This document shows positions 8,924 to 18,598 of a DNA stretch of 64,000 nt, piece by piece. The translations under genes and the position numbers were made by a program. Location: positions 310,001 through 374,000 of the forward strand of contig NC_088961.1 in assembly GCF_010111755.1 (NCBI RefSeq). The letters run 5' to 3'. This DNA comes from Nakaseomyces glabratus (Eukaryota; Ascomycota; Saccharomycetes; Saccharomycetales; Saccharomycetaceae). Position 1 is the first letter of the stretch. The number at the start of each line of letters is the position of its first letter. The notes beneath the pieces were generated by a model that was given only the letters and a program-made list of their open reading frames with translations, searched no databases and was not told the DNA's origin.

Positions 8924-10771
8924 TTATGACTCCCCTTCTCTTGCAGCCTCTCCTCTCTTTAACAATTCTTCTAGCGATGGGACAGGCTCTGCAGGCGCAG
9001 GTGGCTTGAATTCTTTAGATTTGGGTTCAACCTTCTTCAGCTCGAGCAAGTTCACTAGTTCTTCAAGCTCTGGGAAGTCTGATACAATATGCGGTGTAAT
9101 CTTAGCTTTGAGATGATCTTGCAGTTCTGGTGGATCGAATTTCTCCGACTTGTTAATCACAACCTGGTGTAGGTACTCCAACATGACTTGCAACTGACGG
9201 TGCAAACCCATCGCTGGGACCATCAGAGGGTCACGTTCTCTCGTTTCATCTTTCGATTTCATCGGTAATACCAATGTTGTGTCGCGCACGCTATCCTCGT
9301 AAAACTCGTAGTATTTCTTCTCTTCTACCCTTGGCAGATCATCCATACTTCTAGACTCTACGAACCCAGCCATCAGTTGATCAATAGTTTCGTCCTTTTC
9401 GGACTTTTTATCGTCCTCCCTAGTGAGTCTCGGGAATATGGCGATGCGCTCATCCTCCGTGAATGGAAGTCTATTCAGTATCAGCGTCCTCACGTGGGTA
9501 CCGTTTTCCTTCTCCAGGATCATAGGGTAAAGCATGCACATCTGCACGTCTGAGTTGTTCTTAGGGACGTAACGGCCAATGGCAATCTTATCTATCTGGA
9601 TCATAGCGTCAATCAGCGCGCTGAACGTGATCTGGTCTGCGCTGCTGGAGCTCGACACGACGAACACAGATTCAGAGGTCAGGAAGTGCCTGTGCATGTC
9701 TGACATGTTCATGAACCCTCTTATGTCCAGGCCTGCGTACGTTTGATACACCAGCTGATCCTCTAGCGAAGACGGAAGCACCACGTAGTCAGTTCCGTAC
9801 CTGTATGCCTTGGTGATGGACTCCCTTGCGACCGTGATTGGCGGGGCATCGCCCTCGCCTTTGCCTTTGCCTTCGCCTTCGACTTCGTTGTCCCTGAGTT
9901 CATAGTCGATCACTGACTTGACGGGCACAAACCCAGGCTTCGAAGCGTCCTTGACCACCGTCTTCTTCTGCAGGCTCCCTGTCTTCTTTGTCGCCGGGTA
10001 CCCTTGCACACCGATGCACAGGCAGTGGTCATCGGCGTAGTTCGCCTCTGTCCTGAACCCGAACGGGAACTGCCGCTTCTTCGGGTTGTCGGCCGCCGCA
10101 GCCTCGTCCCTGCGGTGGGGCTCCAGGTCCACTATGTTCTCCAGGCTGGCGCCGAGCCGCAACTGGCCGCTGAACACAGTGACGGGCTTGACGACCTTGG
10201 GCACCGTCTGCGTGATCCGCAGCAGCAGCTCGTCGATGTGGAAGCTCATGGACCCCTTCACGGTGCGCACCAGCGCGTCCCACTGGGACCCCTGCGCGTT
10301 CTGGTGCGGGTGCGTGCTGCAGTCCACCAGGATGATGCGCGAGTCCAGCTCCTCGTGCAGCGTCTGCAGCTCCTCCGCGCTCAGGTCCAGCTCCGAGACC
10401 TTGTCGGTGAATATCATCAGCTGCTTGGCCACCTTGCGCTTGCCGAAGTAGTCCCTGCCGTCGATGGACGCCAGCAGCAGCGCCTGCAGGATGTTGTCGC
10501 CCCTGTACTCCCGGCGCACCAGCGCCAGCTGCCGCAGCAGCGCGATGGCGCCCTCCGTGGTGGGCGCAAGGAAGTCGCATAGCCGCACCACATGCGGCAC
10601 GTCCTGGGAGTTCTGCGTCTCGGTGTGGTTCACGAGGTAGGCGGAGACGTAGTCCGTCTTCCTGCCCCGCCGGGCCTTGTCCAGCAGCATGTACTCGAGG
10701 TACGCCGTCACCTTGGCGATGATCAGCGGCTCGACATCGACGTCTATTAGCACAGATGTGGCTTCCGACAT
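8924..10771 (-). CDS. YKU80: Ku80 subunit of the Ku DNA-end-binding complex
   Basis: The 615-residue protein pairs with Yku70 to bind double-strand ends and telomeres in non-homologous end joining, telomere protection and telomerase RNA binding. The start MSEATSVLIDVD resembles the S. cerevisiae start MSSESTTFIVDV. An N-terminal von Willebrand-like domain (about 1-220) includes KRKVAKQLMIFTD and SRIILVDCSTH. The Ku core beta-barrel contains ITKAYRYGTDYVVLP and GLDIRGFMNM, followed by the C-terminal helical arm ending SLEELLKRGE. The open frame continues upstream without ATG through the (CA)n repeat, so the ATG at 10771 is the start. The 5' half of the gene is extremely GC-rich with G/C third positions, unlike its 3' part and neighbours. 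It is divergent from SPG4 with a 284-bp shared promoter. Confidence 0.95.
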   Translation of the reverse strand: MSEATSVLIDVDVEPLIIAKVTAYLEYMLLDKARRGRKTDYVSAYLVNHTETQNSQDVPHVVRLCDFLAPTTEGAIALLRQLALVRREYRGDNILQALLLASIDGRDYFGKRKVAKQLMIFTDKVSELDLSAEELQTLHEELDSRIILVDCSTHPHQNAQGSQWDALVRTVKGSMSFHIDELLLRITQTVPKVVKPVTVFSGQLRLGASLENIVDLEPHRRDEAAAADNPKKRQFPFGFRTEANYADDHCLCIGVQGYPATKKTGSLQKKTVVKDASKPGFVPVKSVIDYELRDNEVEGEGKGKGEGDAPPITVARESITKAYRYGTDYVVLPSSLEDQLVYQTYAGLDIRGFMNMSDMHRHFLTSESVFVVSSSSSADQITFSALIDAMIQIDKIAIGRYVPKNNSDVQMCMLYPMILEKENGTHVRTLILNRLPFTEDERIAIFPRLTREDDKKSEKDETIDQLMAGFVESRSMDDLPRVEEKKYYEFYEDSVRDTTLVLPMKSKDETRERDPLMVPAMGLHRQLQVMLEYLHQVVINKSEKFDPPELQDHLKAKITPHIVSDFPELEELVNLLELKKVEPKSKEFKPPAPAEPVPSLEELLKRGEAAREGES

Positions 10772-10772
10772 T

Positions 10773-10814
10773 TGTGTGTGTGTGTGTGTGTCTGTGTGTG
10801 TGTGTGTGTGTGTG
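10773..10814. repeat. (TG)n microsatellite in the YKU80 leader
   Basis: Nine TG units, one TC, then eleven TG units. It begins one base from the YKU80 start codon, so on the sense strand the 5' leader ends in a (CA)n run directly before ATG. An 11-bp direct repeat GCAGTTGGAGT follows in two tandem copies at 10819-10840. Confidence 0.97.
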
Positions 10815-10919
10815 CACTGCAGTTGGAGTGCAGTTGGAGTGTGCTGTATGTACTGTGTATATGACTGCGAGAGCCTTTTTCTATGTAGACGCTCAACGTA
10901 CGCAGGCACATGTGAAATT

Positions 10920-10963
10920 TAAGGGACCTCAAAGCGATGAGGCGGGGTATTGGGGTATATAAA
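10920..10963 (+). promoter_or_regulatory. SPG4 core promoter: PDS-like element and TATA box
   Basis: TAAGGGAC at 10920-10927 matches seven of eight positions of the post-diauxic-shift element TWAGGGAT. A consensus TATATAAA follows at 10956-10963, 93 bp before the SPG4 ATG. This would fit a stationary-phase gene; the factor (Gis1/Msn2 type) is inferred. Confidence 0.4.
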
Positions 10964-11008
10964 GGGCATGCAACTACTGCGATCAGGATCCCAATTTCCA
11001 ACCAGTGG

Positions 11009-11043
11009 CAAGTAGCAAGTAACAAGTAACAAGTAACAAGTAA
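11009..11043 (+). repeat. Five tandem CAAGTAA heptamers in the SPG4 leader
   Basis: CAAGTAG followed by four perfect CAAGTAA units, ending 12 bases before the SPG4 ATG. Located 46 bp downstream of the TATA box, so most likely inside the 5' untranslated region. No function is known to me. Confidence 0.9.
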
Positions 11044-11055
11044 AACTAACAAAAT

Positions 11056-11340
11056 ATGCCTAGTTTTTGGGATTCATTTGCGGTGTACAACCGCAACAAG
11101 CACGCTAAGGGTGATGTCCATGGGGGCCACATGAGCCAGAACATGGGCGGGCAGCCCATGTACCTGCAGGCCAAGGAGCACGCGGACATCAAGAAGAAAG
11201 AGGACGGGACGCTGGAGGCGAAGATCGAGACGCCAGACGGGCCCCGCCTGGTGGACGTCTCCAACATGACGCAGCAGGAGTTCGAACGCACCTACAACTC
11301 ACTCCGCAAGGGAGAGCCCAACAACCGCGTCAACTTCTAA
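11056..11340 (+). CDS. SPG4: Spg4-like small stationary-phase protein
   Basis: A 94-residue hydrophilic protein. The start MPSFWDSFAVYNRNKHAKGD closely resembles S. cerevisiae Spg4 (MGSFWDAFAVYDKKKHAD). The C-terminus DVSNMTQQEFERTYNSLRKG and EPNNRVNF also matches the family end. The middle, about 20 residues shorter than in S. cerevisiae, is Lys/Glu-rich. Spg4 is required for survival at high temperature in stationary phase in S. cerevisiae; its biochemical role is unknown. The gene sits between YKU80 and ILV2 exactly as YMR107W does. Like the YKU80 5' half, its codons are strongly GC-ended. The promoter has a PDS-like element and a TATA box, and the leader has heptamer repeats. Confidence 0.9.
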   Translation: MPSFWDSFAVYNRNKHAKGDVHGGHMSQNMGGQPMYLQAKEHADIKKKEDGTLEAKIETPDGPRLVDVSNMTQQEFERTYNSLRKGEPNNRVNF

Positions 11341-11371
11341 ACAGAACTATATACAAACATCGATACTATTA

Positions 11372-11440
11372 AATATTCTATTATGCTACTTATGCTATTT
11401 TATATTCTATTATGCTATTCTATATTCTATTATGCTACTC
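11372..11440. repeat. AT-rich tandem repeat, unit of about 20 bp
   Basis: Two near-identical 20-bp copies occupy 11401-11420 and 11421-11440 (one base differs), and a third, slightly diverged copy lies at 11372-11391. It sits just downstream of SPG4 and may form part of its 3' untranslated region. Confidence 0.8.
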
Positions 11441-11460
11441 TCTATATGTCTAATAAAAGA

Positions 11461-11470
11461 CCGGTAACGG
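11461..11470. promoter_or_regulatory. Leu3-type site CCGGTAACGG upstream of ILV2
   Basis: CCG-N4-CGG with flanks matching nine of ten bases of the Leu3 consensus CCGGTACCGG. It lies 296 bp upstream of the ILV2 ATG. Leu3 regulates branched-chain amino-acid genes in yeasts in response to alpha-isopropylmalate, so the site is in the expected place. Confidence 0.6.
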
Positions 11471-11635
11471 AGTATTTCATACCGCACAGAAAGTGCTGCA
11501 CGCAAGTGCTACGCCAGACGGGCCAAAGGCGCATTTCAAAGTGCGAGACGGGCACACAGTACGGGGGCTAAGAGTCACCAATTCTCTGCGGGTGTTTCTG
11601 TTGTATTGGCAGGCGACTTGCGAGAGGAAAGCCAA

Positions 11636-11642
11636 TGAGTCA
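11636..11642. promoter_or_regulatory. Gcn4 site TGAGTCA upstream of ILV2
   Basis: A perfect Gcn4/AP-1 heptamer 115-121 bp upstream of the ILV2 ATG. A second core, GAGTCA, lies at 11572-11577. General amino-acid control of ILV2 is established in S. cerevisiae; here it is inferred from the sites. Confidence 0.65.
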
Positions 11643-11756
11643 GGATGGATGCTCTGACTGTGTTGGGCAAACTGAAAAAAAAAAATTGTGAAAAAAAATT
11701 ATTGTGCTGGGAAAAGTATATAAAAAGGTTGGTATAGATATTTGCAGCCACGGTAC

Positions 11757-13790
11757 ATGACGAGAAGAGGGCTAACGGATCCAATGATACGTATTAGTGG
11801 GGTAGTAGCGAGAGCATGCCGTCGTAGTGCGGCGTATCAGGTTTGCAAGTACAGTGTGCGGGCGGTTCCCAGGCCGGAGCCCTCGCCGAGTTTCAATGTT
11901 GATCCCGATACAGCGGCTGCTAATACCGGGAGTGGTGTGAAGTTGAGTTCTAAGCTGAAGAATGTGGCGACGCAGAAGATGGACAACTCGTTTGTGGGTC
12001 TGACCGGTGGGCAGATTTTCAACGAGATGATGGCGCGCAACAATGTGGACACTGTGTTTGGGTACCCTGGTGGTGCGATCTTGCCGGTGTACGATGCGAT
12101 CCACAACTCCGACAAGTTCAAGTTTGTGTTGCCTAAGCACGAGCAAGGTGCGGGCCACATGGCCGAGGGTTACGCAAGGGCCTCCGGTAAGCCAGGTGTC
12201 GTGTTGGTTACTTCGGGTCCTGGTGCCACGAACGTTGTGACTCCCATGGCCGATGCGCTGGCTGACGGTATTCCTATGGTTGTGTTTACGGGCCAAGTGC
12301 CCACCACTGCCATTGGTACCGATGCGTTCCAAGAAGCCGACATTGTTGGTATCTCCAGATCCTGTACAAAATGGAACGTGATGGTGAAGAACGTAGCGGA
12401 GCTGCCACTGAGAATCAACGAGGCCTTCCAGATTGCCACGAGCGGCAGACCCGGCCCAGTGTTGGTGGACTTGCCAAAGGACGTCACAGCCGCCATCCTG
12501 AGAACACCAATCCCAGTTAAGAGCACCCTGCCATCAACCGCATTGCAACAGTTGACTGCAGGTGTCCAGGACCAATTCGTTATTGAAAACATCAAGAAAT
12601 CTGCCGACTTGATAAATATCGCCAAGAATCCAGTCCTTTACGTCGGTGGTGGTATCCTGAACAATGTCGATGGGCCAAGATTGGTCAAAGAGCTAAGTGA
12701 GCGTGCGCAGATCCCAGTTACCACTACTTTACAAGGTTTGGGTGCATTCGACCAAGAAGATCCAAAGTCTCTAGACATGCTGGGTATGCATGGTTGTGCC
12801 ACTGCAAACCTTGCCGTCCAGAACTCCGACTTGATCATCGCCGTCGGTGCCAGATTCGACGACCGTGTCACCGGTAACATCACTAAGTTTGCACCAGAAG
12901 CAAGAAAGGCCGCATTGGAAGGTAGAGGTGGTATCATTCACTTTGAAATCACTCCAAAGAACATAAATAAAGTCGTAGAAGCACAAGTGGCAGTAGAAGG
13001 TGACGCTGCTTCCAACTTATCCAAGTTGATCCCATTGGTATTCCCAGTGAAGGAAAGACCAGAATGGTTCGAAAAGATTAATAAGTGGAAGAAGGAATTC
13101 CCATACAGTTACTCCCTAGAGACTCCAGGTTCTAGAATCAAACCACAAACTGCCATTGCCAAGTTGTCAAAGATTGCCAATGCTACCAGCAAGGAAGTTA
13201 TTGTTACAACCGGTGTCGGCCAACATCAAATGTGGGCTGCTCAACACTGGACATGGAAGAACCCACGTACTTTCATCACTTCTGGTGGTCTAGGTACCAT
13301 GGGTTACGGTTTGCCATCTGCTATCGGTGCCCAAGTCGCTAAGCCAGACGCCTTAGTCATTGACATTGACGGTGATGCTTCTTTCAACATGTCCTTACAG
13401 GAACTAAGTTCTGCTGTGCAAGCTAATGCTCCTGTAAAAATTCTAGTGCTAAACAACGAAGAGCAAGGTATGGTCACCCAATGGCAATCTCTATTCTACG
13501 AGCATCGTTACTCACACACACATCAATTGAACCCAGATTTCGTAAAACTTGCGGAGGCAATGGGTATGAAGGGTATGAGAGTGAAAGACCAAGCCGAGCT
13601 TGAAAAGACTCTAAAAGAGTTTGTTGACTACCAGGGTCCAGTCTTGCTTGAAGTCGAAGTAGAGAAGAAGGTGCCAGTCTTGCCAATGGTCCCAGCCGGT
13701 AAGGGTTTACACGAATTTATTAACTACGACCCAGAAATGGAAAGGGAACAGAACGAACTACGTCACAAGCGTACCGGTGGTAAGCATTAA
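11757..13790 (+). CDS. ILV2: Acetolactate synthase, catalytic subunit (mitochondrial)
   Basis: The 677-residue ThDP enzyme makes acetolactate or acetohydroxybutyrate, the first common step of valine, leucine and isoleucine synthesis, in the mitochondrial matrix. An Arg-rich, acid-free presequence (about 1-45) precedes PEPSPSFNVDP. GYPGGAILPVYDAI, the catalytic Glu in PKHEQGAGHMAEGYARASG, the ThDP-binding IDGDASFN and the C-terminal LRHKRTGGKH are all conserved. The residues whose change gives sulfonylurea resistance, Pro in GQVPT and Trp in MVTQWQSLF, are wild type. An alternative start at 11784 (MIRISG) aligns better with the S. cerevisiae start MIRQS and lies a more usual distance from the TATA box. 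Codon bias is strong, as for a highly expressed gene. Leu3 and Gcn4 sites lie upstream. Confidence 0.98.
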   Translation: MTRRGLTDPMIRISGVVARACRRSAAYQVCKYSVRAVPRPEPSPSFNVDPDTAAANTGSGVKLSSKLKNVATQKMDNSFVGLTGGQIFNEMMARNNVDTVFGYPGGAILPVYDAIHNSDKFKFVLPKHEQGAGHMAEGYARASGKPGVVLVTSGPGATNVVTPMADALADGIPMVVFTGQVPTTAIGTDAFQEADIVGISRSCTKWNVMVKNVAELPLRINEAFQIATSGRPGPVLVDLPKDVTAAILRTPIPVKSTLPSTALQQLTAGVQDQFVIENIKKSADLINIAKNPVLYVGGGILNNVDGPRLVKELSERAQIPVTTTLQGLGAFDQEDPKSLDMLGMHGCATANLAVQNSDLIIAVGARFDDRVTGNITKFAPEARKAALEGRGGIIHFEITPKNINKVVEAQVAVEGDAASNLSKLIPLVFPVKERPEWFEKINKWKKEFPYSYSLETPGSRIKPQTAIAKLSKIANATSKEVIVTTGVGQHQMWAAQHWTWKNPRTFITSGGLGTMGYGLPSAIGAQVAKPDALVIDIDGDASFNMSLQELSSAVQANAPVKILVLNNEEQGMVTQWQSLFYEHRYSHTHQLNPDFVKLAEAMGMKGMRVKDQAELEKTLKEFVDYQGPVLLEVEVEKKVPVLPMVPAGKGLHEFINYDPEMEREQNELRHKRTGGKH

Positions 13791-14585
13791 GACAAACAAA
13801 TTTTAGAATCAGTACAAAACTTATAGCATTCCTCCCCAAATTTAAATCAAAAAATAACACCCTTTATCTACTTGCCTTGTTGATATAATCAAAATCATTC
13901 TTACTTTATTTCACAAACATCTTAAAATATCTGTTAAAGTGCAAGTTACAACGAGCCTATGCCAATGCAAGTCATATAGTCATTCATTTCAGTATATTAT
14001 CATATGTATCATCAATAATGTTTATTTATTTCAAAAACACATTTTATTACTACAGACACAAAGTGCCATTATTTATATTAAGGACCCTATTTATTATATC
14101 TACTATCAAAAACAGGTTCTTCCTCCAAACCTGATGGTTCAAAAAGGCTAAGCTATTTGAACCTATGTGGCTAGAATATCAAGGTCACATCCAACGTCAG
14201 AAAATAGAAGTATGTGGCGGAGTAAAGTTCGCTTGATCCTTACGAAAAAAAGCTAACTATTCCCTTTCAAGAAAGTCAAATGACGCACATAGCAAGATCT
14301 TAATATAGGACCCCTTTTAGTGATTCAAAACATCAATTGATTTCCTTTCAAGTATCAGTAACTATAACCGCAATAACAGCTCATTGACTGGCCAAAAGTC
14401 TGTCGGTAATTACAATTTCTTGGATAAAGTATAAGAACAAGAACAACTATCACACTCGATTTGATCTTAATACTGCCTCACCTAGAAGTTCTGTTCTTAC
14501 AACAAACTAATACTTAATATTTCAACACTGGAATAGGAACCCATTATCATTTTCAAGAGCATATACTGAGAATTTCAGTGACAAC
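13791..14585. promoter_or_regulatory. Intergenic: ILV2 3' region and MYO5 promoter
   Basis: An AT-rich 795-bp spacer between two genes on the plus strand. A 70-codon ORF at 13939-14151 has the composition of random AT-rich DNA and is not called. I see no tRNA or repeat in it. Confidence 0.45.
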
Positions 14586-17500
14586 ATGGCCATTTTGAAG
14601 CGTGGTGCTCGTAATAAGACCCACCAGGAGCCGGCTAAGAGAGGAGGGAACAATATCAAGAAGGCTGCTTTTGAAACTTCGAAGAAGAAAGAAGTTGGTG
14701 TATCTGATTTGACCCTATTGACTAGCATCTCAGATGAATCTATCAACGATAACCTAAAGAAGAGATTTTTAAATGGTACCATATATACATATATCGGCCA
14801 TGTGCTGATCAGTGTTAACCCATTCCGTGATCTAGGTATATACACAGATGCCATAATGAAGAGTTACCAGGGGAAAAACAGACTGGAGGTACCTCCACAT
14901 GTTTATGCTATTTCTGAGGCAATGTATTATAACCTGAAGGCATATAATGAGAACCAATGTGTTATTATCTCTGGTGAGTCTGGTGCTGGTAAAACAGAAG
15001 CTGCCAAGAAAATTATGGAATATATTGCAGCTACATCATCTACTCATTCGGAATCTATTGGAAAAATCAAAGACATGGTTCTTGCAACAAACCCTCTTTT
15101 GGAATCTTTTGGTTGCGCAAAAACCTTGAGAAATAACAATTCCTCCAGGCACGGTAAGTACCTCGAGATTCGTTTTAATTCCCAATTTGAACCATGCGCT
15201 GGTAACATTACAAATTACTTGCTAGAGAAGCAAAGAGTGGTTGGTCAAATCACAAATGAAAGAAACTTTCATATCTTTTATCAATTCACAAAAGGTGCGT
15301 CAGACAACTATAGACAAACCTTTGGTGTTCAATTGCCTGAACAATATGTGTACACATCGGCTTCCAAATGTACTAGTGTTGACACAATCGATGATGTAAA
15401 AGATTTTGAAGCTACTATAAAAGCCATGCAAGTGATAGGTCTTGCTCAAGAAGAACAAGATCAAATTTTCAGAATGTTGGCTGCAATTCTATGGATAGGT
15501 AATATCTCTTTTATTGAAAATGAAGAAGGAAATGCTCAAGTTAGAGATACGTCAGTAACAGATTTTGTTGCGTATCTGTTACAGGTTGATTCTCAATCTC
15601 TAATTAAGGCACTAGTTGAAAGAATTGTTGAAACTAATCACGGCTCTAGAAGAGGATCTGTTTATCATGTTCCATTAAACATTGTCCAAGCAACAGCTGT
15701 GAGGGATGCTCTAGCAAAGGCAATCTATAATAATTTATTTGAGTGGATTGTTGATAGGGTGAACAAATCGTTGCATGCCTATCCTGGGGCAGATAAGTCT
15801 ATTGGTATTTTGGATATTTATGGTTTTGAAATTTTTGAACACAATTCATTTGAGCAAATTTGCATCAACTACGTGAATGAAAAACTACAACAAATCTTCA
15901 TCCAACTGACATTGAAAAGTGAACAAGACACATATGCGAGAGAAAAGATCCAATGGACTCCAATCAAATATTTTGACAATAAAGTTGTGTGCGATTTGAT
16001 AGAAGCTAAGAGACCACCTGGTATTTTTGCGGCAATGAACGACTCAGTTGCTACGGCACACGCCGATTCTTCAGCTGCTGATCAGGCTTTTGCACAAAGG
16101 CTAAGTTTGTTTAGTTCTAATCCACACTTTGAGCAAAGGCAGAATAAGTTTGTCATTAAGCATTATGCTGGTGATGTTACATACGATGTCTTGGGTATGA
16201 CAGACAAGAATAAGGACCAGCTGCAAAAAGATTTAGTGGAGCTGGTTGGTACAACTACAAATGCCTTCTTAACTACTTTGTTTCCTAATCAAGTTGATAA
16301 AGATAACAAAAGAAGACCACCAACTGCTGGTGACAAAATTATCAAAAGTGCAAACGAATTGGTCGAAACACTTTCGAAAGCACAACCTTCATATATTAGA
16401 ACAATTAAACCGAATCAAACCAAATCACCAAATGATTATGATGATCACCAAGTTCTTCACCAAGTCAAATATTTGGGTCTACAAGAAAATGTGCGTATTA
16501 GAAGAGCAGGTTTCGCGTACAGGCAAGGGTTTGAAAAGTTTGTAGAGAGATTTTATCTGCTTTCACCGCGCTGTTCTTATGCTGGTGATTATACATGGAC
16601 TGGTGATATCTTGGAAGCCGTGAGGTTGATTTTACAGGATGCACTAATACCAGAAAAGGAATACCAGTTAGGTGTGACACAAGTATTCATAAAAACCCCG
16701 GAAACTTTATTTGCCTTAGAAAACATGAGGGATAAGTTTTGGCATAATATGGCGGCTCGTATCCAAAGAGCATGGAGAAGATACCTTCAAAGACGTATTG
16801 ATGCCGCCGTAAAAATACAGAGGACCATCAAGGAACGTAAGGAAGGTAATAAGTTCGAAAAGTTGCGGGACTATGGTACGTCACTGCTTGGAAATAAGAA
16901 AGAAAGAAGATCTATGTCATTATTAGGTTACCGTGCTTTCATGGGTGATTATTTATCTTGTAATGAATCTAAGTCAAATGGATCCTATATAAAGAGACAA
17001 GCCGGTATATCCGAAAAAGTTGTATTTTCATTTCATGGTGAAGCTCTTCACTCCAAGTTCGGTAGATCTGCACAGAGACTAAAAAAGACTTTCATTTTAT
17101 CTCCAACTACTCTTTATATTATTGGCCAAGTGAGGGTTCAAAATGCAATGCAATATACAGCTGACTACAAAATCAATGTCAATTCGATTTTGCAATTGAA
17201 TATGACAAATTTACAAGATGATTGGGTCGGTATTGTCTTAGCCAACTCAAGTATGCCAGATCCACTGATTAATTTGTCATTTAAGACTGAATTAATTACA
17301 CATTTGAAAACGCTCAATAGTAAAATTCAAGTCAAGGTTGGCCCGACCCTTGAATATCAAAAAAAGCCAGGTAAAATGCATTCTGTTAAATGCCAAGTGA
17401 GTGATACTGCACCAAAATACGGTGATGTTTACAAATCCAGTACCATATTTGTCAGAAGAGGTAATCCAGCTAATTCTAAGTCTAAGAAGAAACCCAGAAA

Positions 17501-18239
17501 GAAGAGCTCAGGCATGAGTGCCCCAACGACTCAGTCAAGCAAAACTTTGGCTCCACCTAGGATGTCTAGTAACAATCAAAATACTACCGTATCTCAAAGT
17601 CTAAACGGCGGAATGAATGTTAAACCCCAGACGCCTGCTTCAAGATCTGCCAAGAAACCTGCTCCTCCTCCCCCAGGATCGAAAAAGCCTGCACCGCAAC
17701 CCATGGCCAAAAAGCCTGCCCCTCATCCTACTCCTCAAGCACAGATGCAAACCCAAACCCAAATACCAGCATCTCAATCTTCTGCAACACAAAGTTCCAT
17801 CCCTCCACCACCACCTCCACCGCCTTCCAAAACATCAGAGCCACAATTTGAAGCTGCATACGATTTCCCCGGATCAGGAAATCCAAGTGAACTTCCTTTA
17901 ATGAAGGGCGACATTGTTTATATTACCAAGGAAGAGCCAAGTGGATGGTCTTTAGCAAAAACTCTGGATGGCTCTAAGTCGGGTTGGGTTCCAACAGCTT
18001 ATATGGTAAAGCACGAAGGCGCAAAGGCGCCGCCACCTGCTCCTGCTGTTACTGCCTCACAACCTGCTATTCAGAACCAATCACAACCTGCTTCTGCACA
18101 GACAGTAGCAGCTACATCTCAAGTGCCGGCTTCTTTTGGCGATGGTTTGGTATCAGCCTTAGCAGCTAGGGCGAATAAAATGAGGGTTGAAAGTGACGAA
18201 GAAGCAGCTGCATCTAGTGATAACGATGATGATTGGTAA
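14586..18239 (+). CDS. MYO5: Class I myosin (Myo3/Myo5 type)
   Basis: The 1,217-residue actin motor works at cortical patches in endocytosis and activates Arp2/3. The P-loop GESGAGKT is at 130-137. The TEDS-site Ser lies in [12 protein letters not shown] near residue 360, the site phosphorylated by p21-activated kinases in yeast. Switch and relay motifs such as [20 protein letters not shown] are present. Two IQ-like motifs ([24 protein letters not shown]) follow the motor, then a lipid-binding TH1 domain, a Pro/Lys-rich TH2 with KKPAP repeats, an SH3 domain ([11 protein letters not shown] to [13 protein letters not shown]), and an acidic tail ending DNDDDW that binds Arp2/3. Length equals S. 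cerevisiae Myo5 within a few residues, and position between ILV2 and HFD1 points to MYO5 rather than MYO3. It may be the only class I myosin here. Confidence 0.97.
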   Translation: MAILKRGARNKTHQEPAKRGGNNIKKAAFETSKKKEVGVSDLTLLTSISDESINDNLKKRFLNGTIYTYIGHVLISVNPFRDLGIYTDAIMKSYQGKNRLEVPPHVYAISEAMYYNLKAYNENQCVIISGESGAGKTEAAKKIMEYIAATSSTHSESIGKIKDMVLATNPLLESFGCAKTLRNNNSSRHGKYLEIRFNSQFEPCAGNITNYLLEKQRVVGQITNERNFHIFYQFTKGASDNYRQTFGVQLPEQYVYTSASKCTSVDTIDDVKDFEATIKAMQVIGLAQEEQDQIFRMLAAILWIGNISFIENEEGNAQVRDTSVTDFVAYLLQVDSQSLIKALVERIVETNHGSRRGSVYHVPLNIVQATAVRDALAKAIYNNLFEWIVDRVNKSLHAYPGADKSIGILDIYGFEIFEHNSFEQICINYVNEKLQQIFIQLTLKSEQDTYAREKIQWTPIKYFDNKVVCDLIEAKRPPGIFAAMNDSVATAHADSSAADQAFAQRLSLFSSNPHFEQRQNKFVIKHYAGDVTYDVLGMTDKNKDQLQKDLVELVGTTTNAFLTTLFPNQVDKDNKRRPPTAGDKIIKSANELVETLSKAQPSYIRTIKPNQTKSPNDYDDHQVLHQVKYLGLQENVRIRRAGFAYRQGFEKFVERFYLLSPRCSYAGDYTWTGDILEAVRLILQDALIPEKEYQLGVTQVFIKTPETLFALENMRDKFWHNMAARIQRAWRRYLQRRIDAAVKIQRTIKERKEGNKFEKLRDYGTSLLGNKKERRSMSLLGYRAFMGDYLSCNESKSNGSYIKRQAGISEKVVFSFHGEALHSKFGRSAQRLKKTFILSPTTLYIIGQVRVQNAMQYTADYKINVNSILQLNMTNLQDDWVGIVLANSSMPDPLINLSFKTELITHLKTLNSKIQVKVGPTLEYQKKPGKMHSVKCQVSDTAPKYGDVYKSSTIFVRRGNPANSKSKKKPRKKSSGMSAPTTQSSKTLAPPRMSSNNQNTTVSQSLNGGMNVKPQTPASRSAKKPAPPPPGSKKPAPQPMAKKPAPHPTPQAQMQTQTQIPASQSSATQSSIPPPPPPPPSKTSEPQFEAAYDFPGSGNPSELPLMKGDIVYITKEEPSGWSLAKTLDGSKSGWVPTAYMVKHEGAKAPPPAPAVTASQPAIQNQSQPASAQTVAATSQVPASFGDGLVSALAARANKMRVESDEEAAASSDNDDDW

Positions 18240-18598
18240 TCCTCTCTATGCAAAGCTATCATGACTACGAGGTTCAGTATTATTATCAAATCATATCCTC
18301 TATAGTGTAATATATGTAACATTTGTAGTTACAAATCTATTTTAATTATCTTCGTTTAGTGGCTCAGAAGATGAAGAAATGGTAATATTTCGGAGGGCGT
18401 CATAGCTGCCTTTAGATACAGAATAAATCCAGCTTTCAGGCAATAAAATTATTCAAAACTATAATAAATACTTATCAGTACTTCGATAATATCAAAACAA
18501 AGGATATATATACAACTTACCATAAATATTACTTAGGGATTGTTTGGGAATGAATTCAATTTCAATGAATATTTTCATATAAATTTAAATACAATAGA
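18240..18598. other. Convergent 3' spacer between MYO5 and HFD1
   Basis: AT-rich spacer between two converging genes. It should contain both polyadenylation regions. No gene or repeat is visible. Confidence 0.5.

Larger units (their letters stand above)
11341..11756. promoter_or_regulatory. SPG4 3' region and ILV2 promoter
   Basis: The left part is an AT-rich 3' region with about three copies of a 19-20-bp unit built on TATTCTATTATGCTA (about 11372-11440). The right part is the ILV2 promoter with a Leu3 site, two Gcn4 sites and a TATATAAA at 11717-11724, only 33 bp before the first in-frame ATG. The 62-codon ORF here has no support. Confidence 0.6.

Noticed and set aside
10004..10817. Long frames of 192 codons (plus) and 262 codons (minus) within YKU80
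   Set aside because: They are shadows produced by GC-rich codons of the true YKU80 frame, lack family features, and read as Gly/Ala/Arg/His-rich low-complexity sequence.
10772..10909. N-terminal extension of YKU80 with a Thr-His repeat
   Set aside because: The frame is open but has no ATG; the extension comes from the (CA)n repeat, and the ATG at 10771 matches the family start.
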